DNA of 64,000 bases from assembly GCF_000516985.1 (NCBI RefSeq), contig NW_006917099.1, forward strand, positions 2,186,685 through 2,250,684, in the 5' to 3' direction. Below, piece by piece: positions 27,045 to 38,972 of this stretch. A program made the translations under genes and the position numbers. Source of the DNA: Pestalotiopsis fici W106-1. Taxonomy: Eukaryota > Ascomycota > Sordariomycetes > Amphisphaeriales > Sporocadaceae. The notes below the pieces were generated by a model. That model worked only from the letters and a program-made list of their open reading frames with translations, did not search any database and was not told where the DNA came from. Positions within the stretch are counted from its first letter, which is position 1. Each line of letters begins with the position of its first letter.

Positions 27045-28253
27045 GCGAGCAAGCATGAAATGGGTATTTTGGGTTCAGCAAGGAGTAAAAACTCGATGCC
27101 ATTCATAATGACAGACAGACCCTTAGATGAGACATGATACAAAAAGACAGTGTTCTTGTTTGACTCGTTTGCAGATGGTTTCTTGTTAAAAAAAAAAAAA
27201 AAAAAAAGAAACGACCCTACCAAGTATCAGCCATGATCAAGTTGAATTTACATGTATAAATGACACGGCAATGGACCTATCATGGTGCAAGCCTACTGGA
27301 TCCATTGCTATCGAGGCTTGGCATCATATTATTACCTATTCACATTTCTAGATCCACAGAGAGGGTCGCATAACTGGTGACAAAAGGCAGATGGACCAGA
27401 TCCTCTTTTACGAATTTCCAGGGTCTCGACTCTTGATAAACTAGCTTCGGATACCGGCACGACGGTAACATATGCAAATAAGCATAATAGACGCTAACTG
27501 CCAAGAACATGAATAGGCGTGCAAGTGGTGCATTACTACAATGACTGTACATACGCAACCTCCAACTTTTTACCGCTCTCAGGTGTCAGAGACATTCAAC
27601 AAGGATAGAGCAGACTACATTCCTTTGGGGGAAAGGGAAGAGACAGCGACAACCGAAAACGAGCAAGGGTCTACGAATTGATGCAAACGTTTGATAAATC
27701 CCCCCCAAAACCGTAGGAGGGAGCCTGGACTGGACTGCCGAAACAAACCAGTGACATTTTCCCGGCCAGTTTTAGTTGTCACGTTGTGACTAGGCTAGGT
27801 CAAATCACAGCCTCAATCCGGGGGTGCCTTTCCCCTTCCCACTTTCCAGCACTGCCTGCCAGAGAGGACCCCTTGGTAACCAAACAAACGATTCGGAATC
27901 TCTTTGCTCTTGGACCGAGACGTAGAAGAATCTACCGGCCAACTCTATTGATCCTGCACCCAAGCCAAGAGACACCTCTGCTGGTTGGCATTGTCCAGAC
28001 GTTCTTCTCCCCGCCATCAACAAGGGTTGTAGTTGCTCTTGCCTCTTGTCTTGGACCAGCGTGGACCAAGCTTCCCAAGACAAAAGACAGGGCCAACTTG
28101 GCACTTGTTCATACTCTTTTTTTTTCTCTTGAAAATTTCCGAGACAAGATTCCAGATCATTCTCAAGCTTAGTTCCGCAAACGTCATTGCAACTAGGACA
28201 GCTTGTTTGTGGCATGGTCCTGCCAACACAACACCTCATTGCGTCTCTACGCC
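27045..28253. other. intergenic region between SES1 and the ZUFSP gene
   Basis: It contains a 20-nt A run (27188-27207) just after SES1 and pyrimidine-rich sequence before the next gene. I see no further coding signal. Confidence 0.6.
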
Positions 28254-30111
28254 ATGACTGCCCCAAGCGCCGCGTCTTCTTCTCGAGACCACTCGGTCGA
28301 AAACTGTCCTTTCTGCGGCTTTCGACCCGAGAGTGAATATCACCTCAGACTGGTAAGGTCCCTGTCCGTGCTTTGCAAGAATCTCACTTGCCAACATTGT
28401 ATACAGCACATGGAGGAACAGCATCCTGAAGGTGGACCTTCGCCGTTTGTAGTGCAGGACCAATCGAGCTCGGCTAGTCGACCCTCTTCAGAAGATCACC
28501 TGGAATGGGCAGCATGTCCTATTTGTGACGAGGTCATTGCTTTCATGGAGATGGATGAGCACGTGGATCTCCACTCGGCAGAACATGACGGCGAAATGGC
28601 AACCACTTCTCACGGCAATGAGCAAGGCAGAACTCTGCACACAACCAGGGAGTACAAGTCGCCCTATGGATCAAGTGAGGCCGACCAACTCGAAATCATC
28701 AAGCGCCATGGACACGGCTCGGCAGATGAGCGGCATCAACGGCATCGTCACCATCATTCGGGTACCAAGGAACATTTCAAAAACTTTCTCAACTTGCCAG
28801 CCATTACGAGAAAGCGCGCCTCGTCCCAGCCTCTGACTGATGAAGCGCATCCACAAAAGCAGCGACTTGGGGTAAGTCTATTATCCCCTGATGCATGACC
28901 GACCGCATCCCATCCTAACAAGTACAGAAAGCAGAACTTGGCCGGTTTGCCAACGAGGATGCCATGCCCGATTGGCTGATTACTCTACTTCGCCAAAAGG
29001 GACAAGTCATACAGGGTGGTATGTCTAGGCTCTTGCCTTTTAGTGTGCATGTTCTAAAACTTTTCCCAGACGTGATACCGATTATTGCCAGGCTTCTCAA
29101 GTCGAGTAGGGATACACAGTATGCCTACCTCTGCCATCCCGCTGTTGACCACATTTCCAAACTCAGAAAGGAAGGTAGGCTTTTGAATAATTTATCCAAA
29201 GCACTTTTTGGCTTGATGCTTACCAATGAATCAAAGGTGGTTTCTGTGGTTACCGGAATATTCAGATGCTTGCATCATACGTAATCGGTGCTCGAGCAGA
29301 AGGAGCCCATGTCTTTGACGGGCACCTCCCCAGCATCTTTGACATCCAAGAATTCATCGAGGAAGCCTGGGATCGTGACATTAATGCTGCAGGAAGGACC
29401 GAGACTGGTGGCGTGCGAGGAACACGCAAATACATTGGAACTCCCGAGGTAAGTCCCTTGAAAGGTTTGTAGAAAACTAGACTGACATGTTGCAAAGGCG
29501 CAAGCCGTGTTTCTCAGTCTAGACATTCCGTAAGTCTTGTTTCCATCTAACCAAGTACGTCCAGTCTCGTTTCTAATCCAGATATCACAGATGCGATGCT
29601 CAAGGTTTTAAGGATCCGCACCCAGGCAATGCAGAGGCTCGACTTGTTCAACATATCGAAAGCTATTTTGAACAGGAAAACTATGATGTCTCCGACAAGG
29701 TCCGGCGCACACGGCTGCCACCAATCTACTTTCAGCATCGAGGGCATTCCATGACCATTGTCGGGTTTGAAAAGAAGACCAATGGCTCAAAGGAGTTGCT
29801 CGTTTTCGACCCAATGTTCCACGACTCGGATGCTGTCATGAAGTTGAGAGGCATGCATCATTCACGCACTTCATCGGTTAATGGCCTTTTGAAGCAATAC
29901 CGGCGCGGTAGCAGGTACCTCGGAAAGTATACGGAATTCGAGATTCTTAAGTGAGTCATTCTTATCAAGTGACTGTTTTTGTATACTGACTGGTGACCAA
30001 CCAATTAGGCTGACATCTCGACTTCCTGATGCCCGAACCAAGGAAGAGGCTGCCATGGGTAACTATTCACCGTCGGGCAGACTCAAGGTCGCATCTCAGA
30101 TGCTTCCGTAG
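28254..30111 (+). CDS. ZUFSP-type deubiquitinase (peptidase family C78)
   Basis: Eight exons fit: 28254-28352, 28407-28871, 28928-29018, 29070-29174, 29237-29448, 29498-29529, 29591-29950 and 30009-30111, for 488 residues. Two zinc-finger-like motifs open the protein: CPFCGFRPESEYHLRLHMEE, completed by splicing, and a ubiquitin-binding type CPICDEVIAFMEMDEHVDLH. The C78 peptidase domain follows, with the likely catalytic Cys257 in GGFCGYRN, the His in RGHS and the Asp in VFDP. ZUFSP/ZUP1 enzymes cut Lys63-linked ubiquitin chains and act in genome stability. Two splice choices are uncertain. The intron at 29019-29069 is 51 nt with no stop. Exon 7 could also start at 29582, nine bases earlier. 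HAM1 is convergent, 350 bp downstream. Confidence 0.85.
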
Positions 30112-30461
30112 TAGAGCGTGCATACAAGAGAGAAACGGGCGTTATCATGTTCATTGAAAACATGGCCAGAACAGGGGATCCTGGCATTAAGGGGTTTCGA
30201 GGAATGAGGGTTCAGGGCAAGGAGTTTACGGTTCAAGGGGCTACCATGCCGCGGTTTGCATTACATGCATTTTTCACAGGGATCGAGTTGCATTTTCAAG
30301 AGCAGGGAGTTTATTTGCATGGGAAAGACTAGATTAGACGGAATCGTCTCAAGGCTTTGATGGGTTGAGCCCAGGAACACGGCATCTAGACAGACCACAG
30401 AAGGAGCGGTTGATTTGAGTCTGATTTGAAATTCATGATATTGCCATGGTCCCATGTGCAT
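30112..30461. other. convergent 3' region of the ZUFSP gene and HAM1
   Basis: This 350-bp stretch holds the two 3' ends. On the plus strand it continues in an open frame (to about 30330) with no resemblance to the peptidase family, so the stop at 30109-30111 is kept. Confidence 0.5.
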
Positions 30462-31221
30462 CTATTCGTCCTTCATTCCATTCTCTACCCAGACTCGCAG
30501 TTTCTCTAGTGCCTTGTAACGATGCGAAATCTTGTTCTTTTCTACCTGGTCCATCTCGGCATATGTCTGGCCTTGGTACTCAAAGATGGGATCCCAGCCA
30601 AAGTAGGCCGGACCTCTGGCGGGTACAATCTTGCCCTGTTAAATAAGTTAGAACTGGGACTTGCAACAAGATTATCACTATTTCAACTCACATCTGTAAT
30701 GCCCTGGAACAGAATGGGCTCGTGGCCGGGGCCCTTGGAGAAGCCAAATGTGCACACGGCCTTGGCCGACTTGTCCTCGTAAGCCACGAGAAGATTGTTG
30801 AGACCTTCGTGGCCAATAGACTTCATGAACCACTTGCTGTATTGCCCGGATTGATCAGCCATGGCTTTTTTACTTTGATCTTTTTTTTCAATATACCCAA
30901 GTTTTGGGAAACCATGATTTTCCCTTGTCCATGATAAAAAAAAAAAAAAAAAGAAGAAGAAGAATAAACTCACATATAAGGACCAGGTAGTCCCCCCAAG
31001 GCATTAAAACAAAGACAGGTATCCTCGACCAGCACGGGGCCGCCGACCTGCTGCGCGGCGACGCGGCACTTTTCCAGCGTCACCTCCTCGACGGTGCCCT
31101 GCAGCTCGGGCAGGTCGACGCTCTGCGAGTTGACCGTGATGGCGGGCTCCAGAATGTGCTTGACCTCGCGCAGCTTGTTGGCGTTGCCCGTGATGAAGTT
31201 GACTATTGGGGGAGATGCCAT
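30462..31221 (-). CDS. inosine triphosphate pyrophosphatase Ham1
   Basis: Three exons (31221-30974, 30836-30692, 30635-30462) encode 188 residues. The joints restore GPYIKWFMK and [12 protein letters not shown], both family signatures. Ham1/ITPA hydrolyses ITP, dITP and XTP to monophosphates and keeps deaminated purines out of DNA and RNA. The N-terminal substrate loop [27 protein letters not shown] and the C-terminal [13 protein letters not shown] are intact. The length is normal for the family. It is tandem with FAP7 on the minus strand but 918 bp away, so independent transcription is likely. Confidence 0.95.
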
Positions 31222-32139
31222 TTTTTTCTTCTTTCTTCTTGCTTTAACTTGTTCTGCGGCTTAATAAGGTCTTGGTTGGAGGTGTTTGTGGCGAGTGACC
31301 GAGATGATAGTGTGCTCGATTATAATTATATCCCGACTCTGGGGGTTCTTGAGTGGGATTAACCGACTCGTCGTTGTCTATTGCAGTGTCTTGAGGATTA
31401 AGAAATGAAGAATGGATATTCCGAGGTGTAGAGGTGCGATTAAGGCTTGAATAGTGCAGTGGGTATTCCAACAGAGGAGTGGGGCTAAATGTAGGTATGA
31501 TGCATGTCAATGTTGGAATTGGAAATGCAACATGTGAAGGAAATATTGTGCTGATCAAGCCAGTTGGACGTTAAATACGATCCAAATTTTGACTATATCA
31601 TTCTTGAACCTGGAATCTTTCATCTCGGGCTCCGATCGGCCAGCAGATAAAAAAGTGTTTTGGGTGATATGACACATCCGGTCAAGTTTTGGAGGTGGGC
31701 TTGCTTTTTTTTTTTTTTTTTCTCTTGGCACCACCCCCCAATTGCATACTGTTTATTTTGCATCATCGGCGACCTTGACACCCACGCCGATTTCAGCTTG
31801 TATCCTGACTTGACGACAGTGAAACGTTGTAAATTAGGAATAGTATGAAAGCAACCTTGGATTGCTCGTTGAGATCGAGGGCGATCTTGTCCCTGAAGCA
31901 AAAGGAATCACGGCTCAGACAGATGCTGTAGTTTGACCTGATTGTGAATTCAAATGAAGCCACGCTCAATCCATGTATTGGATTTCAAAAGTTTAGCAGG
32001 CTCTTTGACATGTTCCCAATGTAGCAAGTATACAACAAACGTACGAAAATCAGACGTGATACCCAGGCTTGGTTTCATTCATTGTTATTTCTCCTTTTTG
32101 GTTATTGCTGAAATGATGGAACAAACATGCTATCCCTTC
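31222..32139. other. HAM1 promoter and FAP7 3' region
   Basis: No gene is recognised in this 918-bp stretch. A T run of about 20 lies near 31706-31722. Confidence 0.6.
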
Positions 32140-32970
32140 TCATGAGCTACCGTCGTGGCCCTCGGGATGATCCTCCTTCCACTGCTTAATCCAAGCCTCG
32201 ATACGGTCAATGTTGGTCTCCATCTGGTCCGAATCGTCGCTCTTGAGTTCCACCACAATCTCCTCGCTGTACGAGTCTCTTGCCTCTTGCAGCAGTACCT
32301 CCATGATTTCGCTGTCCAGATTCTCTTGCAGCTTGGCCTCGGGGTAGTTTCTATAGAGTACAGTCAGTTCTTTTTTTTTTTTTTTTTTTCCGTCATGGAT
32401 TGACAAAGTTTGATTTCATCTACCTCGACTTCAACCGGTCGTAGAGGACTGTGGAATCCGTCCTTAGCACAACGACGAGGTCAACCCAGCGCTCAGGAAA
32501 CAGATCGCAGGCGTGCCAATCTAGAATGCAGCCACCCTTGGAAACATCATCCTCCATGGCGTCCAGCAGCTAGAGACCTTTTGATTAGCACATGTTCATA
32601 CTAGAAGTAAAAGAACAACATGTTAATGTGACAATGGCTTCCCTCCTGCGGCGATGTTTCCAGTGCAAACCCTTGGGGCAGGCGCCTTTTCTCCCCCGTC
32701 TTGATAATCCAACATGTGGCGCAAATATCACACACAAACCCTTCGATGGACACGAGACTCTTGAGGGTTATCCACACTCACCTTGTCCTCATCCACAACC
32801 CAGCTCTGAAATTCGTCGTCCCAGCCCTCATGCGCCTCCTTGTCCTTGACAATCTGGTTGATGCTCAGGTGCCGCAGACCTGAACGCTCGGCCAGGACCT
32901 CGCAGTGTGTCGTCTTGCCGACACCTGGCGTGCCGGTTATGACAATGTTGGGTTCCGTGCGAGTAACCAT
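32140..32970 (-). CDS. adenylate kinase 6 / Fap7 ribosome-assembly ATPase
   Basis: Three exons (32970-32782, 32569-32424, 32350-32140) encode 181 residues; the joints give DEDKLLDAM and LKSRNYPEAK. The Walker A loop is GTPGVGKTT (residues 13-21), and the family segment around SINQIVK and the lid-like DWHACDLFPERWVDLVVVLR follow. AK6/Fap7 is a nuclear and cytoplasmic broad-specificity NMP kinase that binds Rps14 and is needed for the final 20S-to-18S rRNA maturation. The C-terminus is acidic and Ser/Gly-ended (HDGSS). The second intron contains a long T run seen on the plus strand at about 32371-32389. Confidence 0.94.
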
Positions 32971-33921
32971 TGTTTATCCTCTCGACTAGAGAATTTTCTG
33001 CTCGTCTTTTCTGTTTGTTGATTCCCTGATTGTTCTTTTTCTAGTCCTATATGTTGGATGGACTGGGTTTGAAAAATAAACTGGGTCTCCTCTTGACGAT
33101 TTTGATCACGGGCTTTGCTTGCCGAGTGTTGTATGTTTAATAAAGAATAAGAGAAATAAAATAGACACAATCTGCATCCGAGAGGATTTGCCACAATAAT
33201 GTGTGATTGATCTGTTGATTGAATAAACAAGGGCGTTGGGCAAGGTTGGCTAACACGGAAAATTTCCGTCAAGACTGAATATTTTCTGCTGCGCATCCAT
33301 TCTGATTGGTCACGTGGGGTCAATGACACCTGCACCAGCACCTAGTTTTGACAACTGCTGGTTTAAACCCAACAAACACCAATCTGTATTCTACTCTGAT
33401 ATAAAAGCCCTTGAAATCTAACGGCCGTCTCATTATTTCGTTTGAAAATTAAATTATTACTTTTCAGCATTGATTCACATCTCATCCTTGAGAGATGCTC
33501 AGAAATAACAAAAGTTTCACGATCCTCACGTGGGTTGATAACATTACGTTTCATGTACATATAAAATCATACAACGTCCAGCCATACACCAGATGTTACA
33601 TGGTCTTTCTTTTGATACACTTCTTTCATCTTGTCTTTCGTCTTACTCGTCTCAAATATACCCATCATGATCATCTGGTCCCCAAAAATTTTGCAAGACC
33701 CCGTGTCCCTTTCGACCGGTGCCTCCCGAGGTCCTTGTCTAATTCAATTCCGTGGTATCCATTAAGCATCTGTTGCGGTTCTCTCGCGCCGCTTGATGTA
33801 CACGGGCGGTATGCCCTTCCCGCTGGCCTCGAGCTTGACCAAGTTCAGATGCAGGACCCTGACCTGCACCCTCATTCCTGTTTCACGCTCGAGACCCCAG
33901 GTCTATCATTGATGCATTTCA
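32971..33921. other. FAP7 promoter and myosin V 3' region
   Basis: No gene is recognised. The segment is AT-rich with many short homopolymers. It should contain the FAP7 promoter and the myosin V 3' UTR. Confidence 0.6.
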
Positions 33922-36900
33922 TTAAGCTTCCGACTCGAGGGGCTCCTCATCCTCGGGGATGCCCTCGTCACCGTACTCTTCTTCGTCGTACTTTTCCTGC
34001 TGGGCAATGGCCTGAGCCGATACTATCTCAGCCAGACGCTTCAATCTGGGTGTTTGCAGCCCTGTAGGAAAAAAATGTTAGCTGGTGCAAGTGTACATAT
34101 CATGTTGGGTCAGACTTACAGGAAGGAGTGTATGTTTCCAAGGCTGTAATGACACGCGGCTCGGCAATCTCGTATGGACCACTGTCGTCCATGTCGACAG
34201 CCTGCAGAAGGAGGACATCGCTCTTCTCAGAAACTCTCGAGGCGACAGCCTTCATAATCTCGCCATTGATGGGCTGTTCGTAATCGGCAACCAGGTATTG
34301 GTTGAGCAGCTTCTGGATCTGGTTGGGCGAGAGCATCCAGCAAATATCCTGGATAATCTCAATGTCGTTGAGTGTAGCCTTCTTGAGCTGCAGCAGCTTG
34401 GTGGCTTGCATCAAGTGCTCCAGCTGGAGGGTACCCTCGGGCATGTCGTGGCTCTTGCACCACTCCTCAATACGGGTAATGTTGTAGTTGATCTGAAGAC
34501 CACGCTTCCAGGACAAGAAGTTGCGGCGCATGAGAAGGTCGTTGAAAGCAGTGACACCAACAAGACGCAACAACTCAGTGACAGCCTGGGTGATGATGGA
34601 ATCCTCCAGGTAGTAGGCCTTCATGGCGCGGAAGACATTGTTTAGCAGGCTGAGGAGGTTGTCCATGCTGTAGGCCGGGGCCGAGTTGGACTGCAGCAGC
34701 TTGCCGAGGAATCTGTTATTTTCGTTCGTAACAAAGCCGGGCAGAGACTGCGACTCGATAATGGCGGGAATGATCATCTTTTGGAGCTTCTTCTTGAGCA
34801 CCTTCATCCAGGTGTGGTAAATGTTGAACTCGAGACTCTCGAGATCGTGCTTGACGATTTCAAGAAGACGGTCGTACTCATAATTGTCCGTCTTTTGTGC
34901 CTCATACCAGTCTTCGGCAAGGAAGACAAATGAGAGCATCTCGTGCACGTTGGAGAGCCAGAAAGCACCGGGGTTGATGGCCTCATCTCCATCGTGCTGC
35001 ATAACCTCTTGTTGGATCGATTGCATAACATTGGCCAAGAATCTCTCAGACTCCTTGACGAATCCATTATTCCACATCTCCGAGGTGACGAGGTTAATAA
35101 GATAAGATGGGAAGAGGACTTCCTTGTCCGAAGGTGGAGGGGTCTGGTTCGGGGAAGGGATCTTGAGGTTGCGGATGAGGCCAATGGTGACTTCCTCGTT
35201 CAAGCCATCCTCGTCGGCAAGAAGGCTCTCGAGCTCCATCTCGATGCTGTCCACACCCGGGACGAAACCGGATGTAGGAGGCAGAGCGCGCTGGGCACCG
35301 TTGGTGACTGCCATGGACACGGGGCGAGGGTTGAAGGCGGCACTGAAACGATCCATGCCCCGAGTGTCCTCGCCAGCGCTGCGGCGCTTGGCAAGGTTCT
35401 TCTTGGAGGAGACCAGGTTGATGAGACCGCTGGGCGGGGCGGCCACGGCGGCGTGGCCGTTGGTAAGCTCGCCATTGATGGGGCCACTGCGTCTGGCCAG
35501 CTCGAGCTGATCGGCAAGGTCGGCGAGCTGCTGCTTGAGACCATTGACCGTGTTGATATGGGCGGCGCCCTCCTTCTTGACTTCGTCGAGTTCGGCCTCG
35601 GTTGAGCGCAGCTTTTCCTTGAGCTCGCGCTCCTCCTCTTGCATTCTCTTGACATTCGAGTTGGACTCGTCGTAGTTGTTCTGGAGCTTCTTCATATCCT
35701 CTTCCATTGCCTGGAGCTTGGCCACGGCGATACCCGCTTGGTTGGCCTCGGCCTGCAGCTCCTTTGTCCGCGTCTCCAAGGCAGTGTGTCTCGTCTTCCA
35801 CGACTTGATCTGTCCTTCGTAGTTCTCGACCTGGCTGACAAGAGTCTTGTTGGTAGACTTCATGGTACCGAGGGCCTGTGTCAGCTCGACGACCTTGTTT
35901 TCGAGCTTGTACGAAATCTGCTTCAAGTCGCGTGCTTCCTCGCGAACCTTCTTGTAACCCTTTCTTGCCTGCTTTCCACGCCACAAGCTCTGAACCAAGA
36001 CGACCTTTTTGCGGTAGCTTCTCCACTGGCGCAATTGTCTCCTCGACCGCCACACGCGCTGGATCAAGAGTACTGCATTGCCCACGCGGGTTTCCATAAT
36101 CTCCTTTCGGCGCAGGTAACCCTTGGCGGCGGACTGGGCGAGGATAAGATCGGCACGGATCTTGAGGAAGGCCCTTCTTTGCTTGTAACCTCTCCAGTGC
36201 TTCTGGATAGTGGTGGCAGCCTTGATTGTCCTCCACTCCTCGGCCTTTCTGCGAATCATGAATGCTCTGGCAAGCGACTGGAACTCGAGAATGGCAGTGC
36301 GTGCCTCCAGGTAGCGGGCGCGGTAGTACTTGGCCTTGAGGTTCTTTTGGATCATGATGGCAGCCGAGTTGAGGCGCTCGGTACGGAGGTTCTCCATGAA
36401 AGCGAGCATACCAGCACGGAAGAAGATCTTGGTCAAACCCAGCTGGTACTTGTCCTGACCTTGGCCAGTGCTCTCACCGAGGGCCTTGGAAAGAATGGCG
36501 TTGGCCATTTCCCGGATCTCGGCGGTCCATTGCGATGAAGGCACCAACATGTAGTAGCGGAGAGCAAACTCCTCATATGTCCATCTCGTCGGGTAGCCAG
36601 CACAGCTAATGCGGACAGTCTCCAAGACACCACAAGCTCTAAGCTGACTTAGAACCATGGGTCCTTCAAACTTCCAGGCCTCCTTGGCTTCATTGGGCTT
36701 GATACAACGAATGTAGTGCACGTCCGTGTTGTTGATCGTGTTCATGAGCTCAATCAGGGACGAGCGGAAGATACCACCAAGAGTCGGCTTGCGGTTAACA
36801 GCAACTCCAATCCTCCTGCCACCACCTGGCTTGGCGACGGCCGACGACGATGCAGCCACATCCTTTTCGCGCACGGCCAAAGCGGCAGCCAAGACCTGTC

Positions 36901-38972
36901 CCAGGAACTTGTTGGAACTGGCCCGGAGGACTTCCATGTGCTCGTCGGGCACGGTATCTCTGTTCTTCTCAATGAAGCCATCGGACTCGTATGTCACGTC
37001 TACAGCATAATGACAGACAGTGAAAGCAGACTTGCCGAAACGGGGCTTCTTGAAGAACTTGTTCTTCTCCTGGGTAGCAAAGTTGTGGTGCAGCTTGGTG
37101 ACAAACTGCTCATCGGAACCCATGGGGAGACGGGATTCTTCGTCCAAGAGCGACAGGATACCCATCTTGTTCTCAATCAGGTCGATACAAGGCTGGTTGT
37201 CAGAGAAGTCGATAAAGGTCCAATCGATTTGTTCCCTGACATACTCTTCCTGCTCGAGCTTGAAAACATGCTGGTTGAACTCTTGCTGGAGCTTTTCGTT
37301 GGCGTAGTTGATACAGAATTGTTCAAAAGAGTTCTTGGCAAAATGCTCGAAACCATAGATATCAAGAACACCAATGAAGGATTGGACGCGGCTCAGCACC
37401 TCATCAGTGGCCAAGCTGTGGTTGATAACCTCGACAAGCCAGTCGAACATGCTCGAGTAAATGTACTTGGCAACGGAATCACGCACAACAATGGCTTGCT
37501 GCTGCGTCAGGTTGGAAGTAATCTTTTCGCCACGAGTAATGAGCTGCTTCTTGACAATCCACTTGGCAAACTCGGTGGCGTCAATTCCGAGAATGGAACA
37601 GGCCTTGAGCAGCGCAGGCTCGTCAGGAGGCAGCACACTATCATTACGAGAGGCAGTGATCTTGACGTTGCCCAGATGCAGCAAGCCAGCCAGCAGTCTG
37701 AAAATACCCATTTGTTGTGTCTCGTCAACACCAATGGTTGTGAGTGACTTTTTGGTAGCCTCGAACTCGGCCTTGTCATCGACTCCGTCAATGACCGGGG
37801 CGTTGCCCTGGTTCATGTAGTCATATTGCTCAACGGGCAAAAGGCTGAGCTCCTTGCGTTCCGCATCATTAGCACCGGCAATCAACTGGTAAAAGATGTG
37901 GTAATTCCTCTCCTTGAGGGGCTGGAACACCAATCTCGACCGCTCGAGCAAATATGTGCGAATCTTGGCTCCGATAATGTTGGTCTTGTCATCAAACATG
38001 ATTTCAATGTACTTTCCGAATCGGGACGAGTTATCGTTTCGAGTCGTCTTTGCGTTACCAAAGGCTTCCATGATGGGGTTGGTCGCGAGGATCTGTTCTT
38101 CCGTTTCGCTCATAGCGTCGGCGCCCTTCTTTGATCGGCCTCCAGGGTTGTCGGGGGATTCTCTCGTGGCAAAGTATCGCATAATGTACTTGGCGCTGAC
38201 CGTCTTTCCAGCACCAGACTCTCCAGAAACCACAATCGTCTGGTTCTTCTTGTCTCTCAACATGTCGCTAAACACTAGTCAGTTTCTCATTTCTCTGGAT
38301 GCCAGAGGGGGAAATCTTACGCAAAGGCTTCTTCAGCAATGGCAAACAGATGCGGCGCTTGCGTCGCTCTCTGTCTGCCAGCGTAAACCTGCACCATGCC
38401 CGGAACATAGAGGGAATCGACTCGAGCAAAGGGATTCGTAGCTATTAGCACAATACCCGAGTATGTGTAGATTTCCTTTTGCATGTATCTCAAACGAATT
38501 GCTTGCAACACTATATGGATACTTTGGTCAGTAGAGGCCCCAGAAAACAAATTGACGCTTCAGCACAAGGCGAGTCCGGGGTAAATTGTAGGAATCATAC
38601 CGGCAGGCTCGTTTAAATGGGAAAGATTGGTCAAGTCATCACTGGCCTCGAGCATGGTCGGGTTCATGAGCGGCGGTAACGATGGGTCATTTCCAGACTC
38701 CAATCCCTCGAGCGAGAGCTCAACCTTTTTGATCTAGCAAAAGAAAGAATCCGAGTTAGTATCTCATGCTGTGCCCGTCTTGACTGAATGCCGCCTCTAT
38801 GCAGTGGGCAAGAGGACAGGAGCTCGCGGATGCGTACCTCTTCATTTTCGAGCTTGAACTCTAGAGTGACCTTGTTGCCATCTACCGTCTTCTTGACAAC
38901 CTCTGAAGCCACCCAGCCCTCGGTGGCATCAGGCTGCCAGGCTCTCGTTCCGACATCGTAGCTCGACGACAT
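33922..38972 (-). CDS. class V myosin heavy chain
   Basis: Five exons (38972-38838, 38733-38601, 38510-38321, 38267-34120, 34061-33922) encode 1581 residues. Introns cluster at the 5' end, with one more just before the tail exon; the joints give EEIKKVEL, EPAVLQAIR, EAFADMLR and TPSWLQTPR. Parts in order are an SH3-like N-terminus (AWQPDATEGWVASEV), a motor domain to about residue 770 with P-loop GESGAGKT (168-175), switch I NDNSSRFGKY and switch II DIYGFEHF, about six IQ motifs (787-920), a coiled coil (about 920-1075), a linker and a cargo-binding DIL domain (about 1200-1510), then an acidic tail. The class V motor carries secretory vesicles and organelles along actin to the hyphal tip, where it interacts with formin-made cables and the exocyst. 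The length is normal for fungal Myo2/MyoE. Confidence 0.96.

Noticed and set aside
30112..30330. C-terminal extension of the ZUFSP gene past its stop
   Set aside because: It needs an extra intron with a poor acceptor, and the added residues do not resemble C78 peptidases.
35639..37747. Antisense frames opposite the myosin V gene
   Set aside because: Same cause: they mirror the coding strand and have no recognisable domain or independent promoter signal.
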